From contig JACPOB010000040.1 of assembly GCA_016185145.1 (NCBI GenBank), forward strand, positions 1 through 62,394: DNA of 62,394 nt. Reading direction: 5' to 3'. Numbering within the stretch: position 1 is the first letter of the stretch; each line of letters opens with the position of its first letter. This document shows, in pieces, positions 15,847 to 25,931 of this stretch. Origin of the DNA: Rhodospirillales bacterium (GTDB lineage Bacteria > Pseudomonadota > Alphaproteobacteria > Reyranellales > Reyranellaceae). The notes below the pieces were generated by a model. The model had not been told where the DNA came from. It searched no databases and worked only from the letters and a program-made list of their open reading frames with translations. A program made the position numbers and the translations under genes.

Positions 15847-16692
15847 GTGGTCGAAACGATCGTCCTCGCGACCTCGGCCGACCAGCCCGACATCACCGTC
15901 TCCGCTCGGCTCTACGCCGAGGCGCTGCGTCGGCGCGGCCTGAAAGTCGTCGGCGCGGCGTGGAACGGGCCGCGTGCGGCGTTCGACGGGGCGGCGGCCG
16001 TCGTGTTGCGCTCGACCTGGGGCTACTACCGCGCGCTGCCCGAGTTCAGGGCCTGGACGGAAGCGATGGCCGTATCGACGCGGCTGTTCAATCCGATCGG
16101 CCTGGTGCGCTGGAACCTGCGCAAGGACTATGTCGGCACGCTCGCGACAGCCGGCATACGCACGCCCGGGACGCGCATCGTCGCGCGTGAAGCGGCTGCG
16201 ATCGAGCGGGTCTTTGACGAAACGGCGTGGCAGCGCGCCGTCGTGAAGCCGGCTTCCGGCGGCGGTGGCTATTCCGTCGAGCTGCTCAGCCGGGACACAG
16301 TGGCCGATGCCGTGCCCAGGCTCGCTGCCGGCGACGTGCTGGTGCAGGAATTCCTGCCCGAGATCGCCGGCGGCGAGCTGTCGATGGTCTATTTCGACGG
16401 TGTCTTCAGCCACGCCATCCGCAAGCGCCCGCCCAGGGGCGAGTTTCGCAGCAACTCGCGTTACGGTCCGACGCGCGCCGCCGAGATTCCGGCGGACGGG
16501 GTGGCGGAGCAGGGCGCGGCTGCGTTGCGCGTGTTGCCCGAAATGCCGCTCTATGCCCGCGTCGATGGTGTCGTGCGCGAGGGCGCACTGATCGTGCTCG
16601 AGGTCGAGGTGCTGGAGCCGTCGCTGTTCATGGAGTTCGACCCGCCGGCGGCCGAGCGTTTCGCCGAGGCGACGATCAAACGCCTGCGCTAG
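15847..16692 (+). CDS. ATP-grasp family ligase-like protein
   Basis: A 281-residue protein with the ATP-grasp layout: an N-terminal Rossmann-like lobe (TSADQPDITVSARLYAEAL), a nucleotide-binding strand with VVKPASGGGGYSVELL, QEFLPEI, and a metal-binding end with VLEVEVLEPSLFMEFDPPA. It resembles the DcsG-like branch of stand-alone ATP-grasp enzymes that join a carboxylate to an amine. The partners are unknown. GTG start three bases after the preceding stop. Last gene of the rightward unit, ending before repeat B2. Confidence 0.8.
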   Translation: MVETIVLATSADQPDITVSARLYAEALRRRGLKVVGAAWNGPRAAFDGAAAVVLRSTWGYYRALPEFRAWTEAMAVSTRLFNPIGLVRWNLRKDYVGTLATAGIRTPGTRIVAREAAAIERVFDETAWQRAVVKPASGGGGYSVELLSRDTVADAVPRLAAGDVLVQEFLPEIAGGELSMVYFDGVFSHAIRKRPPRGEFRSNSRYGPTRAAEIPADGVAEQGAAALRVLPEMPLYARVDGVVREGALIVLEVEVLEPSLFMEFDPPAAERFAEATIKRLR

Positions 16693-16725
16693 TACCCGCT
16701 TTCATTGAACGCTGATCACAGAAGA

Positions 16726-16850
16726 CCTCATCCTGAGGAGCCGTGCGAAGCGCGGCGTCTCGAAGGATGGCAACAGAGGCTGTGTGTCCCACCCTTCGAG
16801 ACGGCAAGCGCGCATGTGAATGCGCGTAAGCGGGCCTCCTCAGGGTGAGG
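16726..16850. repeat. Intergenic palindrome family B, copy B2
   Basis: Left end CCTCATCCTGAGGAGC, right end GCCTCCTCAGGGTGAGG, with the shared inner TCGAAGGATGG / CCACCCTTCGAGACG arms. Located between the convergent ATP-grasp and cytochrome genes. Confidence 0.85.
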
Positions 16851-16888
16851 TTGGGCTGTACCGCCAGTCAGTGAAGGCGAATATTAGG

Positions 16889-17731
16889 CTAGCGCCGCTG
16901 CTTCGCCTTGTAGGCCAGCCAGTCGACGATGGCGTCGAGGTCGCTGTCGCTCAACGCCGACTGATCGAAGCCGGGCATCTTCTGGTCGGGCCACTGGCGC
17001 ACCGACGCTGGATCGCGGATCAGCTTTTTCAGCGCCGCGATCTGGAAATACTCGGTGACATTCATCGGCCGGCCGAGATCGGGGCCCTGTCCACCTTCGC
17101 CGTTGCCGTTGAAGCGATGGCAGGCCATGCACATCGAGATGAAGCGGTCGAGGCCGGTGCGAATGCGATCGCCCGGCGGGACATCGGCGCCGACCGCCAG
17201 ACCAGGCCAACGCTTCAACGGGCTGTCCGTGACCGCGAGCGCGGCGAGGCGATAGGCCCAGTATTCGGAGCTGACATTCACCGACGGAGCGCGCCGCCAG
17301 ACGATGTAGAACGGCCCGGCGCTCGCCTTGTCCGGCTTGCCCGGTATCGGTGGCCAGGGCGACGCCGGATCCTCGACGGCAAGAAGGGCTTCGACCTGTG
17401 CGGTGTCGGTGGCGGCGGCCAGGCGGCCCGGAATGCCGACCGAGAAATCGTCCATGGCGCGCGCCTGCACATCGTCGTTCGCGCCGACGCCGGTTCCCTT
17501 CAGCAGTGCGGCCAGCGGGACGGCGCGGTAGGTCATCGTGCGGCGATAGACGGGATCGGCCACGGTGACGCTGCGCAGCTCGGGGTGGGCGAGCAATGCC
17601 TTCTGCGTGAAAGTCCTGATCGAGTCCCTGCCGATGACCGTGAGCGTCGGCGATTGGGCGACGGCGGGCAGCGACAGAAAGCACGCCACGACGCCCAGCA
17701 GCGCGGCCGTGAGAAGCCGCGCTGCGGCCAT
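16889..17731 (-). CDS. Exported c-type cytochrome with extra N-terminal domain
   Basis: A 280-residue product with a signal peptide (cleaved near Ala25). Residues ~27-165 resemble the molybdopterin-oxidoreductase-like fold (RTMTYRAVPLAALLKG), without a recognisable cofactor cysteine. The C-terminal cytochrome domain has CMACH at 201-205 and a probable axial Met252 (QKMPGF). It should carry electrons in the periplasm. Its ATG shares a base with the stop of the enolase-superfamily gene (TGATG), so the two are co-translated. A link between a cytoplasmic dehydratase and a periplasmic cytochrome is odd. Confidence 0.75.
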   Translation of the reverse strand: MAAARLLTAALLGVVACFLSLPAVAQSPTLTVIGRDSIRTFTQKALLAHPELRSVTVADPVYRRTMTYRAVPLAALLKGTGVGANDDVQARAMDDFSVGIPGRLAAATDTAQVEALLAVEDPASPWPPIPGKPDKASAGPFYIVWRRAPSVNVSSEYWAYRLAALAVTDSPLKRWPGLAVGADVPPGDRIRTGLDRFISMCMACHRFNGNGEGGQGPDLGRPMNVTEYFQIAALKKLIRDPASVRQWPDQKMPGFDQSALSDSDLDAIVDWLAYKAKQRR

Positions 17732-18846
17732 CACGCCATCCTCTGACCGCCGATCCGGCAGTCCTTCAGGATCTCGGGCCGGAAGGCGAGGCCGTGGCCC
17801 GGCCGTTCCGGCGGCGCCATGGTGCCGGTCTTCGACGGCAGCACCGGCTCGACCCAGAGATCGTCGTTCCAGTCCATGTATTCGAGGTAGTTGGCGTTGG
17901 GGATCGAAGCCAGCAGATGGACCATGGTCTCGTGGAAGAGATGCGGCGCGATCCTGATGCCCCACGGCTCGGCGGCGGCGGCGATCTTGCGCAGCTCGGT
18001 GTAGCCGCCGCGCATCGGATCGGGCTGCAGGATCGGCACGCACGGCGTCTCGAAGAAGGGGCGCAGGTCGTTGCGCGTGAAATGGCTCTCGCCGCCCACG
18101 ATCCTGGTCTTGAGCGCCGCGGCGATGCGCCGGTAGCCGGCGAAATCTTCGGCCACCACCGGCTCCTCGAGCCAGTAGGGATCGAACTCGTCGATGCGAT
18201 GGCCGGCCTGGATGGCGGTGTCGGCATCCCAACCCATGTTGACGTCGATCATGATCTCGACGCCGCCGCCCATCGCCTCGCGCATGGCCTTGACGTTCAG
18301 GACGTCCTCGCGCCACGGCCGGATGTGCGCCACCTGCATCTTGATGGCCTTCAGCCCCTGTGCGGTGAACTCCTTGGCGCGCGCGATCATGCCGTCGCGG
18401 CCGAGGCCGCGGAAGCAGCCCGAGCCGTAGGCCGGGACCTCGGTGCGCGCCGCGCCCCACAGGCGGAACAGCGGCAGGCCGGCCCTCTTGCCCAGGACGT
18501 CCCACAACGCCATGTCGACGGCGCTCTGCGCGAACACCGTGACGCCCATGCGGCCCAGCCAGAAGTTGCTCTTGTAGAGCACCTGCCAGATCGCCTCGAT
18601 CTCGGTGGCGTCGCGGCCGATGACGTGCGGGGCGATCAGCTCCTTCATGCAGGCGTCTATCGTGTGCAGTCCGCCGCGCAGCGGCATGACGTAGCTCATG
18701 CCGATGAGTCCGCCCTGGGTCTCGATCTCCAGCACGTAGATGTCGCGCTTGGGCGCGGAGAGGATGCCGGCGGCCGGGGGCGGCCCGCGCCACGGTACCT
18801 GCAGGAGGGTTGAACGCAACTCGGTGATGGTGGTGGCGCTTGTCAT
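17731..18846 (-). CDS. Enolase-superfamily (mandelate racemase-like) enzyme
   Basis: A 371-residue protein with the capping domain and barrel of the mandelate racemase/muconate-lactonizing group. The metal ligands are Asp201, Glu227 and Glu253 (MIDVNMGWD, WLEEP, GGESHF), with His302 on the opposite face. The usual KxK pair reads K169-M-Q171, so the second lysine, the general base in mandelate racemase, is missing; chemistry probably relies on His302. Acid-sugar dehydration is likely, but the substrate is not determinable. Confidence 0.85.
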   Translation of the reverse strand: MTSATTITELRSTLLQVPWRGPPPAAGILSAPKRDIYVLEIETQGGLIGMSYVMPLRGGLHTIDACMKELIAPHVIGRDATEIEAIWQVLYKSNFWLGRMGVTVFAQSAVDMALWDVLGKRAGLPLFRLWGAARTEVPAYGSGCFRGLGRDGMIARAKEFTAQGLKAIKMQVAHIRPWREDVLNVKAMREAMGGGVEIMIDVNMGWDADTAIQAGHRIDEFDPYWLEEPVVAEDFAGYRRIAAALKTRIVGGESHFTRNDLRPFFETPCVPILQPDPMRGGYTELRKIAAAAEPWGIRIAPHLFHETMVHLLASIPNANYLEYMDWNDDLWVEPVLPSKTGTMAPPERPGHGLAFRPEILKDCRIGGQRMA

Positions 18847-18868
18847 GTGGCGATCTCCCGGTCGCGAT

Positions 18869-18937
18869 TGTCACCCCGAGCAAAGCAAGGGGCCTTTGAG
18901 GCCCCAGGAAAGGTCCCTCGCTGCGCTCGGGATGACA
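18869..18937. repeat. Intergenic repeat family C, copy C2
   Basis: Arms TGTCACCCCGAGCAAAGC and GCTGCGCTCGGGATGACA around AAGGGGCCTTTGAGGCCCC-like inner palindromes. It occupies most of the divergent gap between the enolase-superfamily gene and cimA. Confidence 0.85.
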
Positions 18938-18986
18938 CCGTGACCCGTATCGGGCATTGAAGGGGCGACACTATGATGCCGACCTC

Positions 18987-20600
18987 ATGACCTCGTCCAA
19001 CCGCCTCTATCTCTTCGACACCACCCTGCGAGATGGCGCCCAGACCCAGGGCGTCGATTTCACCGTTGCCGACAAGGCCGCCATTGCGCGCGAGCTCGAC
19101 CTCCTGGGCATCGATTACATCGAAGGCGGATGGCCTGGGGCCAATCCGACCGACGATCGCTTCTTCGCCGACCCGCCGGACTTCCAGAGCGCCAAGTTCG
19201 TGGCTTTCGGCATGACGCGCCGCGCCGGCCGAAGTGCCGCCAACGATCCGGGCCTGGCCGCCATCCTGCAGACCAAGGCGCGCAACGTGTGCATGGTCGG
19301 CAAGACCTGGGACTTCCATGTCGACGTGGCGCTCGAGGTCGACCGCAAGGAATACCTCGAGATGATCTCGGACTCGCTCAGCTATGCGAAGGGACGCATG
19401 GACGAGGTGATGTTCGACGCCGAGCATTTCTTCGACGGCTACAAGGCCAATCCCGACTACGCGATGGCCTGCCTCGCCGCGGCCGAGAAGGCGGGGGCGC
19501 GCTGGCTGGTGCTGTGCGACACCAACGGCGGCACCCTGCCGCACGAGGTCGAGCGCATCGTCGGCGAAGTGGTGAAGAAGATTCCGGGCGAGCGGCTCGG
19601 CATCCACACCCACAACGACACGGAGAATGCCGTCGCCAACACGCTGGCGGCAGTGCGCGCCGGCGTGCGCCAGGTGCAGGGCACCATCAACGGCCTGGGC
19701 GAGCGTTGCGGCAACGCCAACATGATCGCCCTCATTCCCAACCTCGTGCTCAAGATGGGCTTCGAGACCGGGCTGAAGGAGGGCGCGATGCAGCGGCTGA
19801 CGCATCTCTCGCGCTTGCTCGACGATCGATTGAACGTCGTGCCCAATCGCAGTGCCGCCTATGTCGGCACGCGCGCCTTCGCGCACAAAGGCGGCCTGCA
19901 CGTCTCGGCAGTCGAGAAGGATCCCAAGACCTACGAGCACGTCGATCCCGAGACCGTCGGCAACCAGCGCATCATCGTGGTCAGCGACCAGGCCGGCCGC
20001 TCCAACATCATGGCGCGCTTCCGCCAGATCGGGCTGGAGGTCGATCCCAAGGATCCCGGCGTCGCGCGGTTGCTGGAGATCGTCAAGGAGCGCGAGGCCG
20101 AAGGCTATGCCTACGACGGCGCCGATGCCTCGTTCGAGCTTCTGGCGCGCCATGAGCTGCATACAGTGCCCGACTACTTCGCCCTGCACAGTTTCCGCGT
20201 ACTGGCCGAGCGGCGGGTCAATGCGCGCGGCCAGCTCATCGCGCTGTCCGAGGCGACGGTGAAGCTCGACGTCGGCGGCCGTCGCGCCATGGAAGTGGGC
20301 GAGGGCAACGGCCCCGTGAACGCGCTCGATGCTGCCCTGCGGAAGGCCCTGCTGCCCGTCTACCCGGAATTGCAGGACATGCGCCTGGTCGACTTCAAGG
20401 TCCGCATCCTCGATGCGTCCGGCGGAACGGCGGCGACGACGCGCGTGATGATCGAAAGCGCCGACGCCAGGCGGCGCTGGTCGACCATCGGCGTGTCGCC
20501 CAACATCGTCGACGCCTCCTACAATGCCCTCTACGACGCCATCACCTACAAGCTGTTCCGCGACGGGGCGAAGCCGGCTCAACCAAAAGCCTCACCCTGA
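18987..20600 (+). CDS. cimA: Citramalate synthase
   Basis: Condenses pyruvate and acetyl-CoA to citramalate, the threonine-independent route to 2-oxobutyrate and isoleucine. The N-terminal barrel begins RLYLFDTTLRDGAQTQGVDF and carries the metal-binding HTHND; a LeuA-type C-terminal regulatory domain follows (DFKVRILDASGGTAATTRV). Length (537 aa) and the GAQTQGVDF variant fit the CimA/LeuA2 group rather than 2-isopropylmalate synthase. The ATG at 18987 matches the conserved family N-terminus. The stop codon TGA lies inside repeat B3, so the last few residues come from the repeat or its junction. Confidence 0.9.
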   Translation: MTSSNRLYLFDTTLRDGAQTQGVDFTVADKAAIARELDLLGIDYIEGGWPGANPTDDRFFADPPDFQSAKFVAFGMTRRAGRSAANDPGLAAILQTKARNVCMVGKTWDFHVDVALEVDRKEYLEMISDSLSYAKGRMDEVMFDAEHFFDGYKANPDYAMACLAAAEKAGARWLVLCDTNGGTLPHEVERIVGEVVKKIPGERLGIHTHNDTENAVANTLAAVRAGVRQVQGTINGLGERCGNANMIALIPNLVLKMGFETGLKEGAMQRLTHLSRLLDDRLNVVPNRSAAYVGTRAFAHKGGLHVSAVEKDPKTYEHVDPETVGNQRIIVVSDQAGRSNIMARFRQIGLEVDPKDPGVARLLEIVKEREAEGYAYDGADASFELLARHELHTVPDYFALHSFRVLAERRVNARGQLIALSEATVKLDVGGRRAMEVGEGNGPVNALDAALRKALLPVYPELQDMRLVDFKVRILDASGGTAATTRVMIESADARRRWSTIGVSPNIVDASYNALYDAITYKLFRDGAKPAQPKASP

Positions 20601-20693
20601 GGAGGCGCGTAGCGCCGTCTCGAAGGGTGGGCCGCAGCACGTTCGGTTGCCCACCCTTCGAGACGCGCCCTGCGGGCGCTCCTCAGGGTGAGG
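20590..20693. repeat. Intergenic palindrome family B, copy B3
   Basis: Begins CCTCACCCTGAGGAGGCG and ends CGCTCCTCAGGGTGAGG. The TGA in CACCCTGAGG (20598-20600) is the cimA stop codon, so the element overlaps the coding end. Lies between two rightward genes. Confidence 0.9.
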
Positions 20694-20765
20694 TGGTGGT
20701 GTTGCCTACCAGCCATGTCACCGCAGCCAGTTGACCGGAGTGAGGGCGCGGCAGACCATATGTAG

Positions 20766-21858
20766 GTGCGAGACGGAGAGCATCTGGACGGCCGTTCCCC
20801 GGTGGGGACGGTAACGCCCCCCGTCGCGGCTGTTCAGGGACGGCCGCGGATGGAACGGCGTATCGTTGCTCGGGCCGTCATGTGGTCGCTGCCGGCGATC
20901 GTGCTCGCCGTCAGCCTGTTTGTCTGGCTGTCGTCCGGTCGCTGGGTCTCGACCGACAATGCCTACGTGAAGGGCGATCGCGCCCAGATCGCGCCCGAGC
21001 TCAGCGGCCTCATCGTCGAGGTGCCGGTGCAGGAGAACCAGCGCGTGTCGCGCGGCCAGCTCCTGTTCAAGCTCGACGATCAGGCCTATCGCCTGGCGCT
21101 CGCCAAGATCGACGCCGAGATCGAGACGACGCGCGCCGACATCAGGGGCCTGCGCGCGCAATGGCGCACCAAGCGCGAGGAGATCAAGGCGGCGCAGAGC
21201 CAGCTCAACTACGCCCAGCAGGAATTCGATCGCCAGTCCGACCTCGCCGACAAGAAGATCGCCTCGCAGCAGAAGCTGCAGGAGACGCGGATGGGGCTCG
21301 ACGTCGCCCGCCAGCGCATCTCGGCGGCCCAGGAGGACCTGCAGCGCATCGAGGCGCAGCTCGCGGGCGATCCCAAGATCCGCGCCGACGACCATCCGCG
21401 CGTCAAGCAGATGGTGGCGGCGCGCGACGAGGCGCTGCTGCAGCTTCGCCGCACCATGATCGAAGCGCCGCTCGACGGCATCGTCTCCAAGCGGCCGGTG
21501 CCCGGCAGCTACGCCACCGCCGGCGTGCCGGTGATGGTGGTGGTGGCCGACACCGATCTCTGGATCGAGGCCAACTTCAAGGAGACCGAGCTCACCCTGG
21601 TGCGGCCGGGCCAGACCGACGGGCGCGGAGTTCGCCGTGCTGCCGCCGCAGAATGCCTCGGGCAACTGGGTGAAGGTGGTGCAGCGCATCCCCGTCCGCA
21701 TCGCCGTCGCCTGCCGCGAGGGCGATCCGCCCCTGCGAGTCGGCATGAGCACGACGGTCGAGATCGATACCGGCCACAGCCGCTCGATCGGCAGCCTGCT
21801 CAGCGCGCTGGCCAAGAGCGTCGGGCTGTCGAGCGCGTCGGCTTCGGCCAAGCCATGA
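20766..21858 (+). pseudogene. emrA: EmrA-type adaptor with internal deletion and frameshift
   Basis: The membrane-fusion (HlyD/EmrA) subunit of an MFS efflux pump: TM helix near residues 37-55, STDNAYVKGD, coiled coil, then a barrel with WIEANFKETELTLVRPGQ. After Gln283 the expected ~24 residues before GAEFAVLPPQNASGNW are missing, and the frame changes at about 21618. The true C-terminal frame resumes at 21619 and ends at TGA 21858, overlapping emrB. The loss is about 68 bases by comparison with family proteins recalled from memory. Start is GTG 20766 or ATG 20850. A sequencing or assembly error is possible. Confidence 0.75.
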
Positions 21859-23354
21859 CGCCGGTCGATCCGGCGGTGAGGCGCCGGCGCGGCCTGATCA
21901 CCGTCACGGTGATGATGGCCACCATCATGCATGCGCTCGACGGCACCATCGCCAACGTGGCGCTGCCCTCGATCCAGGGCTCGCTGTCGGCGACCCAGGA
22001 GCAGGTATCCTGGGTGGTGACGTCCTACATCGTGGCCTCGGCCATCATGACGCCGTTCGCCGGCTTCTGCGCGACGCGCTTTGGCCTCAGGCGCACGCTG
22101 TCGACCTGCGTCGTCGGCTTCACCATCGTGTCCATGCTGTGCGGCGCCGCCCAGACGCTCGACCAGCTGGTGCTGTTCCGCGCCCTGCAGGGCGGGTTCG
22201 GCGCGGCGCTGGTCCCGGTCTCGCAGGCCATCATGATGGACACCTACCCGCGCGAGGAGCAGGGCAAGGCGATGGCGCTGTGGGGCGTCGGCACCATGAT
22301 CGGCCCGATCGTCGGTCCGTCGCTGGGCGGCTGGCTGACCGACGAGTTCACCTGGCGCTGGGTGTTCTACGTCAATCTGCCGGTCGGCCTTCTGTGCACC
22401 TTCGGCATCCTGGTGCTGGTGCGTGACAGCCTGACGGATCGCAAGCGGCCCTTCGACATGCTGGGATTCGTGTTCCTGGCCATCGCCATCGGCAGCTTCC
22501 AGCTCATGCTCGATCGCGGCCAGCAGCTCGACTGGTTCGATTCGATCGAGATCATCGTCGAGACCCTGGTGGCGGGCGTCGCCTTCGCGATGTTCCTGAT
22601 CCACATGATGACCGATCATCATCCGTTCCTGTCGCGCGACCTGTTCCGTGACCGCAACCTCTGTGTCGGACTGATCCTGACGGCCAGCACCGGCCTGGTG
22701 CTGATCGTGACGGCGACGCTGCTGCCGCCCTTCCTGCAGCAGCTAAATGGCTATCCGGTGTTCACCACCGGCATCGTGCTGGCGCCGCGCGGCGCCGGCA
22801 TGATGATCTCGATGATGCTGGTGGCGCGCCTGATCGGCCGCTTCGACGCCCGCATCATGATCGCCCTGGGCTTCGGCCTGTGCGCGCTCTCGCTGTGGGA
22901 GATGACGACCTTCACGCTCGAGGTCAGCGAGAGCCAGATCATCTGGAACGGCGTGTTGCTGGGCTTTGCGCTCGGCCTCGTCTTCCCGCCGCTCACCACG
23001 CTCACCTTCGCCACCCTGCCGCCCCGGCTGCGCACCGAGGGAGCGGCGATCAACGCGCTGATGCGCAACCTCGGCGCCTCGGTCGGTATCGCCCTGCTGG
23101 TGTCGCTGCTGGCGCGCAATACCCAGGAGAATCGCGCCGAGCTGGTCGGCCAGCTCACGCCCTACAGCGCCGGCTGGCCGTTCGGTCGCGTCATGCCGGG
23201 ACCGGATTCGCAGATGCTCGCGGTATGGGACGCCGAGATCAACCGGCAGGCGGCGATGATCGGCTACCTCAACGACTTCCGCGCCATGACTATCTGCAGC
23301 CTGCTGGTGATCCCACTGCTGCTGCTCATGCGTAAGCAGATGCTGGCGCGTTAG
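21855..23354 (+). CDS. emrB: EmrB/DHA2-family MFS drug efflux permease
   Basis: A 499-residue, 14-helix proton-driven exporter. Visible motifs are the start of helix 1 with MHALDGTIANVALPSIQGSL, GFCATRFGLRRTL (motif A) and GVGTMIGPIVGPSLGGW (motif C, antiporters). Normally it works with EmrA to carry hydrophobic compounds across the envelope. The ATG overlaps the emrA stop (ATGA). Because of the upstream frameshift the first part of emrA is now in frame with emrB, so a fused ~862-residue product with ~80 junk residues in between is possible. Confidence 0.9.
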   Translation: MTPVDPAVRRRRGLITVTVMMATIMHALDGTIANVALPSIQGSLSATQEQVSWVVTSYIVASAIMTPFAGFCATRFGLRRTLSTCVVGFTIVSMLCGAAQTLDQLVLFRALQGGFGAALVPVSQAIMMDTYPREEQGKAMALWGVGTMIGPIVGPSLGGWLTDEFTWRWVFYVNLPVGLLCTFGILVLVRDSLTDRKRPFDMLGFVFLAIAIGSFQLMLDRGQQLDWFDSIEIIVETLVAGVAFAMFLIHMMTDHHPFLSRDLFRDRNLCVGLILTASTGLVLIVTATLLPPFLQQLNGYPVFTTGIVLAPRGAGMMISMMLVARLIGRFDARIMIALGFGLCALSLWEMTTFTLEVSESQIIWNGVLLGFALGLVFPPLTTLTFATLPPRLRTEGAAINALMRNLGASVGIALLVSLLARNTQENRAELVGQLTPYSAGWPFGRVMPGPDSQMLAVWDAEINRQAAMIGYLNDFRAMTICSLLVIPLLLLMRKQMLAR

Positions 23355-23367
23355 ACTTTCCGCTAAC

Positions 23368-23397
23368 TTGACCGATTTGAGGTACGCACATCATAAT
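23368..23397 (+). promoter_or_regulatory. Candidate sigma70 promoter for the sugar ABC operon
   Basis: TTGACC (23368-23373) and CATAAT (23392-23397) are separated by 18 bases, about 55 bases upstream of the start codon of the binding-protein gene. Assigned by eye. Confidence 0.45.
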
Positions 23398-23404
23398 TTG
23401 ATGT
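23388..23404. promoter_or_regulatory. Inverted repeat over the -10 box, possible LacI-type operator
   Basis: ACATCA and TGATGT flank a 5-base AT-rich centre and overlap the candidate -10 box. A repressor bound here would block the promoter, and the operon ends with a LacI-family gene. The lack of a central CG is atypical for LacI operators, so this is tentative. Confidence 0.35.
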
Positions 23405-23449
23405 AGCCGCACCAAGAAATCGCGCGGCCAAGTATCAATAGGAGGAAAC

Positions 23450-24493
23450 ATGGCACGCACGTCCTTCGCGGCGCTGATTGGCGCCGCCGTCCTGGCCGGC
23501 CTTGCAGTGAGCAGTCCGGTTCGGGCGCAGGTGATCGGCGTGAGTTGGTCGAACTTCCAGGAAGAACGGTGGAAAACCGACGAGGCGGCGATCAAGGCGG
23601 CGATCGCGGCCGGTGGCGGCACCTACGTATCGGCCGACGCGCAGAGCAACGCCGCCAAGCAGATCACCGACATCGAGGCGCTGATCGCGCGCGGCGCCAA
23701 GGCGTTGATCGTGCTGGCGCAGGACGCCAACGCCATCCGGCCGGCGATCGAGAAGGCCCTGAACGAAGGCATCCCGGTGATCGGCTACGACCGCCTGATC
23801 GAGATGAAGGACGTGCTCTACATCACCTTCGACAACAAGGAGGTCGGCCGCATCCAGGCCCGCGAGGTGTTCAAGGTGAAGCCGGACGGCAACTACGTCT
23901 TCATCAAGGGCTCGTCGGCCGATCCCAACGCCGACTTCCTGTTCTCCGGCCAGATGGAAGTGCTGGGCGACGCGATCAAGTCCGGCAAGGTCAAGAAGGT
24001 CGGCGAGGCCTACACCGACGGCTGGCTGCCGGCCAACGCGCAGCGCAACATGGAGCAGTTCCTGACCGCCAACCGCAACAAGGTCGACGCGGTCGTGGCC
24101 TCGAACGACGGCACGGCGGGCGGCGCCGTCGCCGCGCTGGCGGCGCAGGGCATGGCTGGGTCGGTGCCGGTCTCGGGCCAGGATGGCGACCATGCGGCGC
24201 TGAACCGCGTCGCGCTCGGCACGCAGACCGTGAGCGTGTGGAAGGACGCGCGTCTGCTCGGTCGCACCGCGGGTGAACAGGCGATGACGCTCGCCAAGGG
24301 CACCAAGCTCGGCGCGCTGCAGGGCACCAAGACGTGGGGCGACGGCCCGCGCAAGGTCCCGATGACCTCGATCCTGCTGACGCCGGTGCCGATCACCAAG
24401 GACAACCTCGACGTCGTCATCCAGGCCGGCTGGGTGCCGAAGGACGTGGTCTGCCGCGGCGTGAAGGCGGGGACGGCCAAGGCCTGCAATTGA
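23450..24493 (+). CDS. Sugar ABC transporter substrate-binding protein, XylF-like
   Basis: A 347-residue periplasmic binding protein of the ribose/xylose type. Signal peptide to about Ala26; then [38 protein letters not shown] and VIGYDRLI, all close to XylF. GGAGGAAAC precedes the ATG. It heads an operon with a permease, an ATPase and a LacI regulator. The likely cargo is D-xylose or a related pentose, from family resemblance only; no xylose catabolic genes are nearby. Confidence 0.85.
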   Translation: MARTSFAALIGAAVLAGLAVSSPVRAQVIGVSWSNFQEERWKTDEAAIKAAIAAGGGTYVSADAQSNAAKQITDIEALIARGAKALIVLAQDANAIRPAIEKALNEGIPVIGYDRLIEMKDVLYITFDNKEVGRIQAREVFKVKPDGNYVFIKGSSADPNADFLFSGQMEVLGDAIKSGKVKKVGEAYTDGWLPANAQRNMEQFLTANRNKVDAVVASNDGTAGGAVAALAAQGMAGSVPVSGQDGDHAALNRVALGTQTVSVWKDARLLGRTAGEQAMTLAKGTKLGALQGTKTWGDGPRKVPMTSILLTPVPITKDNLDVVIQAGWVPKDVVCRGVKAGTAKACN

Positions 24494-24508
24494 GGGCTTG
24501 TCTTCCCT

Positions 24509-24545
24509 TCATGCTCCTCTCCCCCTAGCGGGGAGAGGAGCATGA
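24509..24545. repeat. Intergenic palindrome family D, copy D1
   Basis: The palindrome TCATGCTCCTCTCCCC / GGGGAGAGGAGCATGA lies between the binding-protein and permease genes of one operon. It may lower downstream expression or protect the upstream mRNA, as seen with other operon-internal palindromes. Confidence 0.8.
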
Positions 24546-24638
24546 GTGTGGTGAGTCATGAGTGGTGGCGAGTGAGGGGTGAGAAATCGAGGTGTGGGGA
24601 CTGACGTGGACTCATCGCTCTCCGGAGCATCGCAACGT

Positions 24639-25927
<1,289 letters not shown>

Positions 25928-25931
<4 letters not shown>

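Noticed and set aside
20766..23354. A genuine bifunctional EmrA-EmrB fusion
   Set aside because: About 80 residues in the middle are Arg/Gly-rich nonsense, and the proper EmrA C-terminus is readable in another frame over the same bases.
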